A DNA stretch of 64,000 bases, taken from assembly GCF_041146795.1 (NCBI RefSeq), contig NC_135174.1:21136878-21200877 (forward strand). The letters run 5' to 3'. This document shows positions 13,101 to 24,554 of the stretch, piece by piece (position 1 is the stretch's first letter; the number at the start of each line of letters is the position of its first letter). This DNA is from Maylandia zebra. Taxonomy: Eukaryota > Chordata > Actinopteri > Cichliformes > Cichlidae. Below the pieces are notes generated by a model, which did not search any database, was not told where the DNA came from, and was given only the letters and a program-made list of their open reading frames with translations. Made by a program: the position numbers and the translations under genes.

Positions 13101-16100
13101 ATCCTCTGTCTCTATGCTGCTTTGGCATGGAGAGGTTTTTGGTTTCTGTTTAGAGGGAGGAAAGGGGTTGGGGACCTCTGCTGGGCAGGTTGTGTCACTG
13201 ATTAAAATTAGAGTAACTATAAAGCTATTGATTTGCCCAGTTGTTTCTCTTTAAATGAGTTTTTAAACAGTAAACAATTTTTCCTGACTATTTTATGCTG
13301 TGAACTAAAACTACATTCAGAAAACCGGAATTTAAAAGATTTAATTTTCTTATGCAAATTGGATGGCTTGTACTTCCCAGGAATTGGAATCCGACTGCTA
13401 ATACGTGATGTTTTCACTGCATTCAAAATTTTCACAGAGCAATATTTTATTTTTCAGGAAAATCTTTTGCAGCCTTTTGTTCACAATGCAAATATGCACT
13501 CTGCACACTGACAGGACAACAGCCCCCAAACAGGAGTGAGCACATTAAAAAAAAATCATACTATCTGCATGGCTAATTGCCTTTCTGAATCTTTAAACAC
13601 ACAGTGGGATTCTGATAAAACAGATTTCTTAAGAGATCCTGATTAAGAGCTCTCAAAGTGTCAGGCACATTCTCCTGTTTCAGCTCTGAATGACTGAGAG
13701 GAGATGGACATCACTTAAGGATCCCCAGGGGAAGAAATTCCTCCAGGACTTAGTTTTTTTCCCTTGCTGTTACTCACAAATGAGTTCCCAAGCCATTTCC
13801 ATTAAGAGAACCAAGCTTCACAAAATGTATAACCAGCCAAAGGGCAGGGTTTTGTCAGACAAACCTCTGAAGGTGTAATCCAGAGTGTTAAAAGCAGAAT
13901 GACTGACCTTTCTATTTAGCTATCTGATGTCTATTTTCATCACTTTTATTTATATGTAAGTTTTTAAATAAATTTAGACCCCTAGTGGGGCTTTCTGTCA
14001 GATTTTTACACATAAGTACTGGTAGGGTGAGCATCCAGGCTGGCTATAAATCACCAGAGGAGAAATGAGTGACGCGTCTTAAATGTTTACATGCAGCCCC
14101 CATTCTCCTGCTCAGGATCTGAGAAGCAGGTTGGCAGTGCAGCATTTTCCCCCCTATGCCTTCACAGAGGTTGTGTTACTGCATCCATACATCACCCTGA
14201 CATGGGTGCACTCATTGAAATGGCCCGGTTAGACCCTGTCTCAGGACGATGACATATTTGCCATTCCAGTCAGTGAGGTGTGATTACATCTTATCACTCT
14301 TATGTCACTGGCATATATTCAGCAGCTGAAATAATGTGAGGATATGCTTTTTCTCGTTTATTATGTCTGATATTGTTTGATAGATTTTCTAATTAGTGGT
14401 AAGATGCGGACATTAAGGATTCGACATCGATACTCCCTTGACCCTGCATGGGAGTTCCCTCCAACACATCTCCTGCTCCTCCTGGGGGTAATGGAGGGAG
14501 GAAGAATGCAGAAGGAGGAAGTAAGTTTCCTCCAGGCAAGATTTGTGGACGGAGAGACTGGCTGAGAGACGGACAGATGACAATGGCAGGGAGGCCAGGG
14601 CCTGAGTGTCGCCCCAGGGAGACCTGCACATTGCTAGGTGTTGGCTCCGGCTGCTACACTAAGTGCACAGAACAGAGACCTTCACAGCGGATTTGGCAAG
14701 GTGATCCCTTCACCCACCCCCATCCATCTCCTGCCAGCCCGCTCCCCTTCTACCTCTTTCCCACTTCACCCCTCTCTGCTCTTCTTCCCTTCGTTGACAT
14801 CCAACTAGGAGGTGATGAGTTGACACAGAGGGTGAAGAAAGGTCAGGGAGCATTATCTCCACCATTATTACTTTTGGCTGGGTTTTTTTTTTTAGGGAAA
14901 AGCACAAAAAATCCAGCTTTTATTTAGACTACTTTTAATATATTTTGCGCATGGCTGAGTTTTTTCCTATTTAATCTTTGTGCTTTGTGTGCATGTTCCT
15001 GTGCATAATTTTTCATGCCTCACTTCATGTATGAATGTGGCAACTGATTTTTGAAGCTGACACTGGAATTGTTTCAAAAATCCAATATTCATGTGTCATG
15101 ACATTAACATACAGAGAAGCACTTTTAGATTTTAGAACCAAGTTACAGATTTCATGTTAAACAATTAATTTGCCATTGCTATCTGGTGGGCAAACCACTG
15201 CAAATCACTTCATACCTATTGCATTTTTTTGTTAAAAATACTAACATTGGCCTGGCTGATCAGTCTGGTATTATATGTAAAAACTGTGCTTCGACATGCT
15301 TCGAATAACCTACTTACAGATGAACTTTTTTTGTTTTGCACGTAGCCACCTCTCTTGATTCTTAACAAAGACTGTATGTTAAAGATGGTGGTTGCAACTG
15401 TATATTAAAGATGGCGGTTTCCAACGTCATTTTGCTTTTTGCTTGATAGCTCAGACAGAGCTGAGAATCAGGGAATGAGTGGGTGAAGGAAAAGCTCAGG
15501 TAGAATGGGAAACAGGTTACATACAGCCAATTGCTTCATGCTGTCTATGCTTTGTCTATGTCAGTTGTTTCACATTGAAATATAAGAGTTTATTTATTTC
15601 TGGAGAGGCTATAACTTCAAAAAGAATATTAAATTTAGCCCCATTTATCTTTTAGTGGATAAAGGTCATGGCTGTGGTCAGGAGGAGGTCAGTCGGTTAT
15701 ATTGGCTGACAAATTGTTTCATGTACATGCAATCAGCCCTGAGGATTTCTGATCAGACACCATGTCTCCACATCTGACACGGGACATTGTCTCCTGAAGA
15801 GAAGCTGCATTGTTTCTTATGCAGAAGTTAGAAATTTAAAAAGCAATATCAAGTTCGACTTTATTCAAAGAACCTCTGTTTCTTAGAAAGACAGACGCGT
15901 GATTGCAGCTTTCAAGGCTTTGCATCACAAGTTAAAATGCCACAGCAACTCAGCAGACGAGATGTGGAAAACCTGATGAATAATGGAGTGTGAAAGTATT
16001 GAATTGCAGCAACATTCCCAAACATGAACTTCATCGACCGAGGCGCTGTGATAATCTGCAGTGTCTTATGTCATGGTTTAAATCTCTGCTCTTGTTGCTC

Positions 16101-17225
16101 AAGGTGTTGATGTTAAGCTGAATGACTTGACAGATTAAGTTATACTCCTTGTGACAACATCGCAAAGGCTCTTCCCTCCCCCTACAGTCGGTGCTGTAAA
16201 TTTCAGGCAGGTGTGGCAATGATTGAAGGCCTTATGACAGACCTTTGCAAATCCTTTAATCCATTCATGAAGCACAATAGGGGGCACTTGATGCACTTTA
16301 TTCTGGTACTTCTCCCCATCTGGCTTCTGTAAAACACACTCAGAGGCTCTGAGAGCCTTGACAGGAGCCGATCACATGACATTTTGAGTGCTTTGACAGT
16401 TCAACATGGATTAAAAAACCCAAATTAAACTATTATTTGGACATAAAAATATAAGAAACAACTTTTTTCCCTGCATGTATTATTTGTTACCTTAAAGCTT
16501 ACATTGCTTTTGCACATTTTTTTTTGGCTAAACTGCACAGATTCTTTGCACAGAAAAGTGTTTCATTCCCAAACCAGGGTAAGAAAATACTGTAAGGCAG
16601 GCGAGAATTTATATGTCCTGTCCAAGGGTGCAGACTGCTGGAATCTCTGTAATTTTATGACCATATGGATTGGAGAGCAGCTTGCTATCTGTGACGGAGT
16701 GTCAGAATTACAGCTGAGTGTTTATGATCTATGGATTTGTGTCCCACTCCAGTGACTCTTAGGGCCGCTCCTTCAAACAGAAGACTTGTAATATCTCACT
16801 GAGAAAGAGAATAACCTCAAAAGTGAAAACATGAAGGGAAATGAAAAACTGCTAAGATCCCACATGTTTTCTGGAACATCACAAGCCTATTCCACATATA
16901 TAATTGAAGTTATTTACTCTTAAATGTGATTTCATGCAAAAAGTATAACAATTAAAAACTATTCCCATAATCAATTCCCGGGTATTTGGCTACAAATCTG
17001 CATCTATGGTAACAAAGGTGTCAAGGGGTTTGTTTCATTCAGTTGATCTAGTTATTGTATGCTGCCCCCTTGAGCTGTGCTTGAGTACCTCACTATCCTG
17101 AAAGGTTTTCCTCCTGTGTAAAAAGTGTGATTATGTAGACTTGGTATATTTTGTTTTAAAAATTCAGTGACTTTTGGAAGAGAAGCAATGTGTGCTATAT
17201 ATATAGAAAAGTTTCTTGACAGATA
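10173..17225. other. Non-coding intergenic region
   Basis: No supportable gene. A 159-codon open frame at 14448-14927 (+) lies in a slightly GC-richer patch; it is Gly/Pro/Ser-rich, has no recognisable domain and overlaps two minus-strand frames, so I treat it as chance. A short direct repeat (TGTATRTTAAAGATGG) occurs twice in tandem near 15372-15412 and resembles a piece of a dispersed fish repeat. The rest is unremarkable AT-rich sequence. Confidence 0.5.
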
Positions 17226-17806
17226 CACAGTACCGTGCAAAAGTTGAGCCACCACTCACCTCTTCATATTTTATTTCCACAGAAACAGACTGTCCTTTAA
17301 TTTAAAAAATACTTTTTCTTAAAGTCTTTTGGACTTCTTCTTTGGACACTGACTCTTTTTTTAACTCTTTCTTTATTCCAGTCGTTGTACTTGACCATTT
17401 TCAGAAAAATGTGTTTTCGTTTGTTATGTCATTGCCAGTGAATGAATCACGAATCATTCAAGGATAAGAAGGAAAAATTAGACACCATACTCAAGGGATA
17501 TAAAACATCTTATCAAAGAACCTTCAAAAGAATCTGCAGATACTTTCTTATTAGCAGCCTGTTAAAGATATCAGTTTTATTCAGACATAAAAGAGTATTT
17601 TTGCACCAACAAGTTGATTCCCAAAGAACTATTAGCCAAAAACTTAACATATCCTGTCACGGTGTGCAGTGTGTCCTTAAAAAAATGTGGAAACTGGACA
17701 TATGGAGGTAAAAACCTACCTACAGTAGATGAACAGTATCTGAAAGTCCTGCCATGTTCTTTAATGAAAAAAAAAAGCCCTATGAGATTGACTGACTGTT
17801 TTTGAT
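17226..17806 (+). mobile_element. Tc1-like DNA transposon remnant (left end and N-terminal transposase)
   Basis: The left boundary is a TA dinucleotide followed by CACAGTACCGTGCAAAAG, which resembles the inverted-repeat start of fish Tc1-like transposons. Further in, frames at about 17600-17800 encode fragments such as SQKLNISCHGVQCVLKKMWK and VDEQYLKVL. These resemble the N-terminal helix-turn-helix region of Tc1-type transposases but fall in two frames with stops between them. No matching right inverted repeat is visible, so the copy is truncated and dead. The family call is from pattern recognition; exact right end unknown. Confidence 0.55.
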
Positions 17807-18770
17807 GTTAACTGTTTCTGTGTCTGGGTCAAATGGCTCCAATTCAACTGAACCTCGTGTTGTGTCAGTAGGTTAAATGTATCCATCCTTCCTTGAACCA
17901 GTGATCGCACCCGCCAATCAAGACCACATTAATCAACCATAGTGTCATGCGGCATGGGGCAGAGAAAGTGGTCAACCCTGCATCCATCCATCACTCTGGC
18001 TGTAACATGTCAACAATTTGCATCTTGTAGGTATAGATACAAATACCATACAGACAAAATGGCGAGTAAGATTCTACACAGAGTGACTAAATCAATTTGT
18101 CTCCATCGCTGTTTGGGCGAGACTGAGCCAAAAACCCTTTCTGTCTTTTTCTCCTTTTCTCTGTCTGTGCAGGTAAAGTGGAGAATTGGCTTCAGGTGAT
18201 TTGGGGAAGATCTTATCTTCTGTTAACAGAGGAATGACACCATAATGGAGCAGCAGGGGTGCAATTACCTTTCAGCCCTCCTCCTCCTTCTTCTCTTTTT
18301 TCCCGCCACCTTCACCTCAGCCTTCTCTGACAAATTAAGATTAATGATGGAGATAAGTAAGAAACCAGCCTGCCTTCCAATATCACACAGTCGAGTTGAG
18401 TGTGAGAACACCTTATGATCACAGCAAGACAGACTCAAAGCCATGCGCATCCATTAAAATGTCTTAAAATCCAACTTATGTCCAAATTCATTAAAAAAAC
18501 AATTTTGAAATCACATAGAGCTGCTTTTCTGTGTCGACAGAACAAATTCATAAAATACAGTTTATTACAGATCCACCAGCGCTATAAAAGTTCATTACAT
18601 CATAGAGAAATGCAACAGGGAGGCACACCTTGATAGACACACCTACCTTACTGCCACAGTGGAGGGAAAAAAGTCACGCCACTGTAATCACGACATCAAA
18701 TAATCGAGTCTTGGCACATGACTCTATTTTTCGGGTTGATAAGCTTTATTATTTTGTTTGTACCACTTGG
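17807..18770. other. Non-coding intergenic region
   Basis: Nothing beyond short chance open frames is seen in this stretch. Confidence 0.5.
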
Positions 18771-18781
18771 TTCTTCTTCTT

Positions 18782-18859
<78 letters not shown>

Positions 18860-18860
18860 T
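18771..18860 (+). repeat. Compound trinucleotide microsatellite (TTC)n(TTA)n
   Basis: About 13 TTC units run directly into about 17 TTA units with no interruption. The homopolymer-like open frames across it (Ser/Tyr, Phe/Leu, Ile/Arg) are products of the repeat and not genes. Confidence 0.97.
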
Positions 18861-21312
18861 TGGGGTGGTGGTTCGGGAGGTGGAGCAGGTCATGAGCTAA
18901 TCTGAAGATTGGTGGTTTGAGTGTGTGTGAACGTTTAATCTTAGATGTAGAAAAAAATTCTTGCACAAAATAATGGGTGAATATGACATGTTGTATAAAG
19001 CTATTTGAGTTCTTCACTAGAGTAGAACGTTTTATACTCCTACATGTATTCACCATACTGCTCACTTGCCAGCAATATGTTCCTAAAAGTGGAAGGTGGC
19101 CAGGCCTTCCCCCGTTCTACTATGGCCTACCACCGTTTACTCGACATGGCTGAATGTGTGACCCCACTTCCCCGCAGCTGGAGGTGTCTGTTTCACAGTC
19201 CTCTGTAATTCAGGACCTTAGTGGATAATGTTTCACAGGTACAAAAGTTTCTGCTTTAATCCTATCACACAGAGTGAGTGGTCAGGGCTTAGGGCTTCTG
19301 CCTAATCCCAGGTTTATCCATTCTGGTCAGCTCTGAGACCGAGAGTATGCAGAGAGGAAGAGATTACCGTCCATCACTGATTTTATTCAGTCAGTGTTTG
19401 CACAGCAAACGGCAAGAAGAATCCGTTATTAGTAGCTATTCCACACCTCAGTGCACAAAGAGGAAGAGCAGTAATAGTTACAGTTAAACATCTCTCCTCT
19501 GGCTGCTGTTAAACCAGCTGATGTTCAGAACTGAGGAATTCTACTGTGTATCAACTTGAAATGACTGAAAGTGAAAGTGTGATTGAAGCTGTATATATAT
19601 TTGCTAACTGAAACTAACTAAATAAATAAATGATCATTTTAGAGATCAAGACAGGTTTATTGCATTCTGTCAGAGTTAAAGTAAAACATAAACTAAAAGG
19701 GTCTCTAATGGCTGGCAAATCCGTGCTTTCTTGTGAAGGGCTTGTCATCTTCACAGCAGGCGGTTTTGTGCTGAAACATGCTTTGACGTGGCTTCCTCTG
19801 GAGAACACAACCTGTCGCAACTTCACACTGTGTCCTTGTCACAGCTGCAGGTTTAAGTCAGTCTACATCACTCTGCAAGAAGGATATTTGGCAGGAGCTA
19901 TTTGGTGGCATGTTATAAAACATAAGCTACAATTTGAAAGGTAATGACTGTTTTTTAGACTAAAAACTGGCTTTTTTCACCTCAAAAAGCATGGTGAGTT
20001 TTCTTGCTCTACTAACAGAATTTCTGTTAGGCCTGATATGTCTCTGCAGAAAGCATGCAAATGCATGAAATTTAATACATATTCGCGCTGACGACAACAA
20101 AGCAAATTGCTGCATCCTTCCACAGGTCCCTTGAAGTGTGAGACTTTAAGGAAGAGTGGTTCTTTTGAAGGCAGGTAGAAGGCGTTGCAGGGCTGAGAGG
20201 TGCTGCAAAGGGCATGTCCAAACAGACTTTAGGCCCTGAGTGATGGGACAGGGGAAACGGTAACAGGACACCTCACCCTTGCTCTCATGTCAACACAGCC
20301 ATGTGAATCACAGCTGTGAGAATGCCCGAAGATCCAGGAGACAATAGGCGCCAACTCTCAGCAAGATCTATCTGTGATCTATGTTTTTACAAAATCTGCA
20401 AGCTTTGTAACCATCAATACGTTGGTCAGCATCGGCTGCGATTTTTCCAGCCCTTTGAAATGTTTTAAACAGTTGAGTAATAAATCTTTATCTCTCATCA
20501 GGGGTTTCTGTAGTAGGTCTCACGTGGAAAAGGATAAGTTAAGATGCAATGCATCACTGGAGTTTAAAGGGCTCAACTTAAGCACCGCTTCACTGGTGAG
20601 CCATGAATTGATGAAGGTAAGAAAGGTAATCCATATGGCTTCTGTAGTAATTCAGAAGGTAAGTAGCTGTGTAGTTACCTGCTGGCAAAGCACATTTACT
20701 GGAAAGTAGAATAAATAATTATGTGCGGTGTAAATATATATTCACACTGACTCCAAGTGGAAACAGTAGTTAGATAAATGCAGTTGATTGAAACAGGGAG
20801 AACCAAAGGTAATATAGAAACTGACTGAAGAAATAAGTATCACAGAACACATGCTGCTTTTCAGTTATCAAGTTTATTGGCAGGTCTGTGGACCAGAACC
20901 AATGAAAAGGTGGGTACCAGTGGTCTAATCCATGTTGGGTAGACTGGGTGTGCCTTAATTCTCCCTTCTAAAGATAAATTCGAGCCTTCAAATGATTGTG
21001 CCAGCAATACATAATAGCAAATGAGAGACTTTAACTGAAAACAAATCCCTTTTCTTTTATTCCCGGTTGAAACTGTTGACTTGTTGGCATCTCTTTGCAA
21101 TTACATAATTTCAGAGATAGAGGGCAGCAGACATCAGTAAAACCCCCCTCAGTGGGTTCATCCATTTTTTTTGACTCGCTCTTTAGATTTTTCCAATAAA
21201 TGTAATCATTTTGCTTGTTCGTAGTGAATCTGTAATGCAGTACCGCAGTAAATGCATAACATTAAATTGCAAAAATTCATTTTTTCAAGTAAAATCAATC
21301 CAATCTCATCAC
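18861..21312. other. Non-coding intergenic region downstream of clarin-3
   Basis: No coding exon supported. Overlapping plus and minus open frames near 19614-19944 and 20374-20709 lack domains. An 18-bp word at 21223-21240 recurs on the far side of the clarin gene (24323-24340). Confidence 0.5.
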
Positions 21313-21339
21313 TTTATTCATGTTTTCTAATGTTTTATT
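21313..21339 (-). terminator. Candidate poly(A) signals of clarin-3
   Basis: Two AATAAA hexamers on the minus strand (forward TTTATT at 21313-21318 and 21334-21339) lie about 560-590 bases after the clarin-3 stop. They are among the first canonical signals I noticed downstream of it, implying a 3' UTR of roughly 0.6 kb. Non-canonical signals closer to the stop cannot be excluded. Confidence 0.4.
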
Positions 21340-21899
21340 TTGCAAGCTGATGTTAATGGACACAGAACACAGTAAAATCATTGAGGTTTTGTCTGCCTGA
21401 CGATCTGTAAAGCATGTTTTGTGATGATTATATTACAATGATGGTTTTTTTAAAAAGAAAAAACAAACTAAATTGATACATTTAATCCAAAAAGATTACA
21501 CAAAATTAAAAACAAACAAACAAACAGAATAAATAGTTATTTTTTAAGAATGGAATTTCAAAAACATATGAATGAAAAGAAATTTACATGGTAATATTTT
21601 TACTGTATCAGCAAACACTTTGCACTGTCATACCTTGATATCAAATTTGATCAAAATGCTGAAATTACATAATTGTTGCTCAAAACATGACATTTAAGTG
21701 TAAGGTACTTGATCCAACCAGACTATTCCTGATATAGTAAGACTAAATATTATAAATCTATCATACAATGAACAAGGCTTTACCGTGTATCCAGACCTTA
21801 CTGTGTATAACCACAGTTGGTTATCTTTCATTACAGTAGGTTTCTTGAGAAAGTCTTTAATATATCAGTGGTATTGAAAACTCCATGGTCTCTGTTGCA

Positions 21900-23179
21900 C
21901 TAATACATTGTTAAGTCCATGGGTGCATCCTCTGTAGGCTTCTGCTGCTCTTTTTTGCGTGTGTAGGCTGCATGTTCATATGTGTAGATCAAGGCGATGG
22001 CAATGAGAGAGAGCACTGTGTAAGGGATGACCAGGTAATATCCTACTTGCATCACTGAAGCCTTTCCCTTCAGGGCTACTGGAACACCCTCAGTATACTT
22101 TTCTACAAAGGTTTCTGCCATATTGGTCGCACTGATGTTCACCACAAACAGGATGAGGACTATCACAGACAAGCATGCTGCAGGAGAATAAGTAGCATTA
22201 GAAATATCACAAACAAAAGAATAGAACAAAAATCACACCTTATTTTTTCATGGAAATGCCCCAGCACTTCCGCTTGTGCAACTGCAACATGCTTACTGCT
22301 ATAACATATCAGTCACTTACCACTGAGAGAGCTGCAGATGTAGACTCCAACAGGCCCCATGTAGGTTTCATAAGGATTGCTGACACTATTGTAGAGAGAG
22401 ATGAGGATGCTGCATGCCGAAAACAGCAGACAGAGGGCAAGAAGGCACAAAACCAGACCGTGTAGGACTACTGAAGCAACTTCTCTTCCTGCCAATGTAG
22501 GAATCACTAAACACAGAAACACAGGTTATTATGGTCCTACATTTAATGCTGTACTGAACTTCCATGTTTATTGAGTACAAGAGGCTGGTAAAACTGCCCG
22601 AGCAGTTTCATTCTCCTTCACGATGGAAGTTTTGATAGCATTTGTCTTTATTTTGAGATATCTGTCTGGGACTTCTAATCATAACAGCTTGTGTCAGAAG
22701 GAAAAACTGTTGACAGTGTGTTCTTTTCATTATGCACACTAAGAGCGACACAGATTCTAGAGTAAGACCAGAAGCTGGTGGTCAAAATTAATCAAATTTA
22801 ATTTAATTTTCCCCATTGCTTGAAGGTAGGATGTGTCAGCGACTGAAATTTATTAAACTAAAATAAAAACAGTTACCATTGTGGAGATATATGAGAGAAC
22901 TTTGTTGTTTGAGTCTGTTTCTAGTTGGTTGAACTTTTGAAAATTACCTTGGAATGTATCTGTAGCTCCAAACAGGGGGCAGGAGGATCTCTCTAATATT
23001 CCATCAAAAAGGGCCAAGGTGATCTCAGCAGATCCATTGTACAAACCAGTAGCCTTTTGTGCGCACTCCATGGTTGTTATAACCCACTTTGTTGACATGC
23101 CATATCCAATAAGCCCAACAGATATAGATGTAGCCAAAGCACTGGATATGAAATGCAGAGTCTTCTTTGTGGAAGGCAT
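21900..23179 (-). CDS. clrn3: Clarin-3, four-pass membrane protein, three exons
   Basis: Minus-strand exons are 23179-22948 (232 nt), 22506-22321 (186 nt) and 22177-21900 (278 nt), giving 231 aa plus stop. Human clarins are of similar length (about 226-232 aa). Donors read AAG|GTAATT and AGTG|GTAAGT; acceptors read TTTAG and CCTGCAG; both introns are phase 1. The protein starts MPSTKKTL, matching the clarin-3 start. Membrane segments lie at about residues 8-28, 92-115, 139-153 and 180-205. The first extracellular loop has an N-glycosylation site at Asn48 (NGS). The clarin block YNSVSNPYETYMGPVGVY is at residues 116-133. The tail QQKPTEDAPMDLTMY resembles the human clarin-3 tail. Clarins are small tetraspan proteins related to claudins and tetraspanins; clarin-1 is the Usher syndrome 3A protein, whereas the function of clarin-3 is poorly known. 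An upstream in-frame ATA and GTG are not likely starts. Confidence 0.9.
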
Positions 23180-24360
23180 TATCACTGTATTCCAGTTACA
23201 CTAGTTAAACACGAATCCCAGAGTTTCTTCTCTAAAGCTCTGGTGAAGCCACAGAATGAGATCAAGGTCCTCTGAGCCTCTAAAGATTCTCTAAGTAATT
23301 CTCATTTACCTTCCTTGTTGGAGGGGAATATAGATAGCTGGTCATAAAATGTCATGTTTATGGCTGCGACCTTTGGTTTGAAGGGAAACATGGGGCTGGT
23401 TGTCATAGTAGAGACACCTGTTTCACCAACAATAATACTGGTGCCATGCCATTGTCATGTAAAAAAAAAAAGAAGAAAAGAAGAAATATACAGTTTATTT
23501 GTTTTTGAAGTAAATTATTGTAAAGTGCAGATGATGAATCTGAAGATCTGAGCCAAACAAAACCCAACAACTTCAAAACATGTAAAAGAAATATGTCAAA
23601 TCTTTCAAGGATTCTTGATCCTGTAATTCAGGAACTTCACACACCTTCTGCTGGACTTATTAAAAAAAACGTTTGCAGCCTTTGGTTTCAAAGTCCTTTC
23701 CTTGATATTGCAGGGCAATAAAACTTATTGCAGATGAATTATTTATCTTGCATGAGAAAGAAAATTACTGGAAGAGGGCTGTCACTTAATAACACGCATA
23801 CGTCATCAATAAAGCACTAAAGCTATCAGGGGAGTGTCACAGATTATAAATCACATTTACACTATATAAAATGTCAAAATTACAGAGAAATCAGATTAGC
23901 GTGTTTCACTGTGGATCACATTTCACAGTTTTTTTGCTATTTGCTGCTTTCTGAGAATAGACAGGAAGAGTGTTCTGCTTTTCCAGTATGACTGGAGCTA
24001 TAAACCTCAGGGCAGGGATACATGCCTCCTGATAAGGACAGATAAGCAGCTACAATGATCGAGAGAATCATTTTTTTCCATTCCCCTAAACCATGACGCA
24101 TTCAATTCTTTGAACGTGTATTTGCTCATATTAACAAAAGACTCTTGTGTCGGTCTATCACCCATTGTTGCAGTTCAAAAAATTATACATAATTCATTCC
24201 CTTTATTTAAATCACAAATCCCCCTCGTTTCATCTCTAGTATTAACTGTAAAATGTAATCCTATTAAGATAAAGCACACCTTCAGAAGGAACCACACGAC
24301 TTTGTAACAAACAAACAAAAAAAGTGAATCTGTAATGCAGAAGTCCTACACACACGTTGT
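23180..24360. other. Divergent intergenic region between clarin-3 and the next gene
   Basis: This holds the clarin-3 5' flank and promoter (not resolvable by motif; no clear TATA box) and an A/G-rich low-complexity tract near 23461-23485. About 1.2 kb separates the clarin start from the CpG-richer patch that begins near 24360, so the two genes appear to be arranged head to head. Confidence 0.5.
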
Positions 24361-24554
24361 AATAAAGTTTGTGGCCAGACTGCGGCTCCCTCTCTTCGCC
24401 AAAAACAGAGAGGATCCGTGCGGTTGCTGACAGCTCTGTTATATTGGAGTAAACACAAACTCCTCCCTCCCGGTGACAGGCGGCAACACTGAAGCGTCGC
24501 CTCGGCTTTTCCAAGACAATCTGCGCTCAGGACTGAATATTAAAGCCATCTAAG
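24361..24554 (+). other. Candidate promoter and non-coding first exon, probably ptpre
   Basis: From about 24361 to 24870 CpG dinucleotides are much more frequent than in neighbouring DNA, as expected for a promoter-associated island. Within it TAAG|GTGAGT at 24551-24560 is a strong splice donor, making 24554 a plausible exon end. No long open frame with a known domain crosses it, so the exon would be 5' UTR. In human, PTPRE starts next to CLRN3 in the opposite direction and has a long first intron, which is the basis for naming ptpre. No PTPRE coding sequence is seen, so the symbol is left blank. The left end is arbitrary. Confidence 0.45.

Noticed and set aside
14448..14927. 159-codon plus-strand open frame in a GC-richer patch
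   Set aside because: Composition is low-complexity Gly/Pro/Ser, no domain or signal is recognisable, minus-strand frames of similar size overlap it, and no splice or promoter context supports it.
18630..19065. Open frames with Phe/Leu, Ser/Tyr or Ile/Arg runs
   Set aside because: Artefacts of the TTC/TTA microsatellite.
22853..22947. Extension of clarin exon 1 beyond 22948
   Set aside because: The read-through peptide does not align with clarins, whereas splicing at 22948 to 22506 restores the family sequence and phase.
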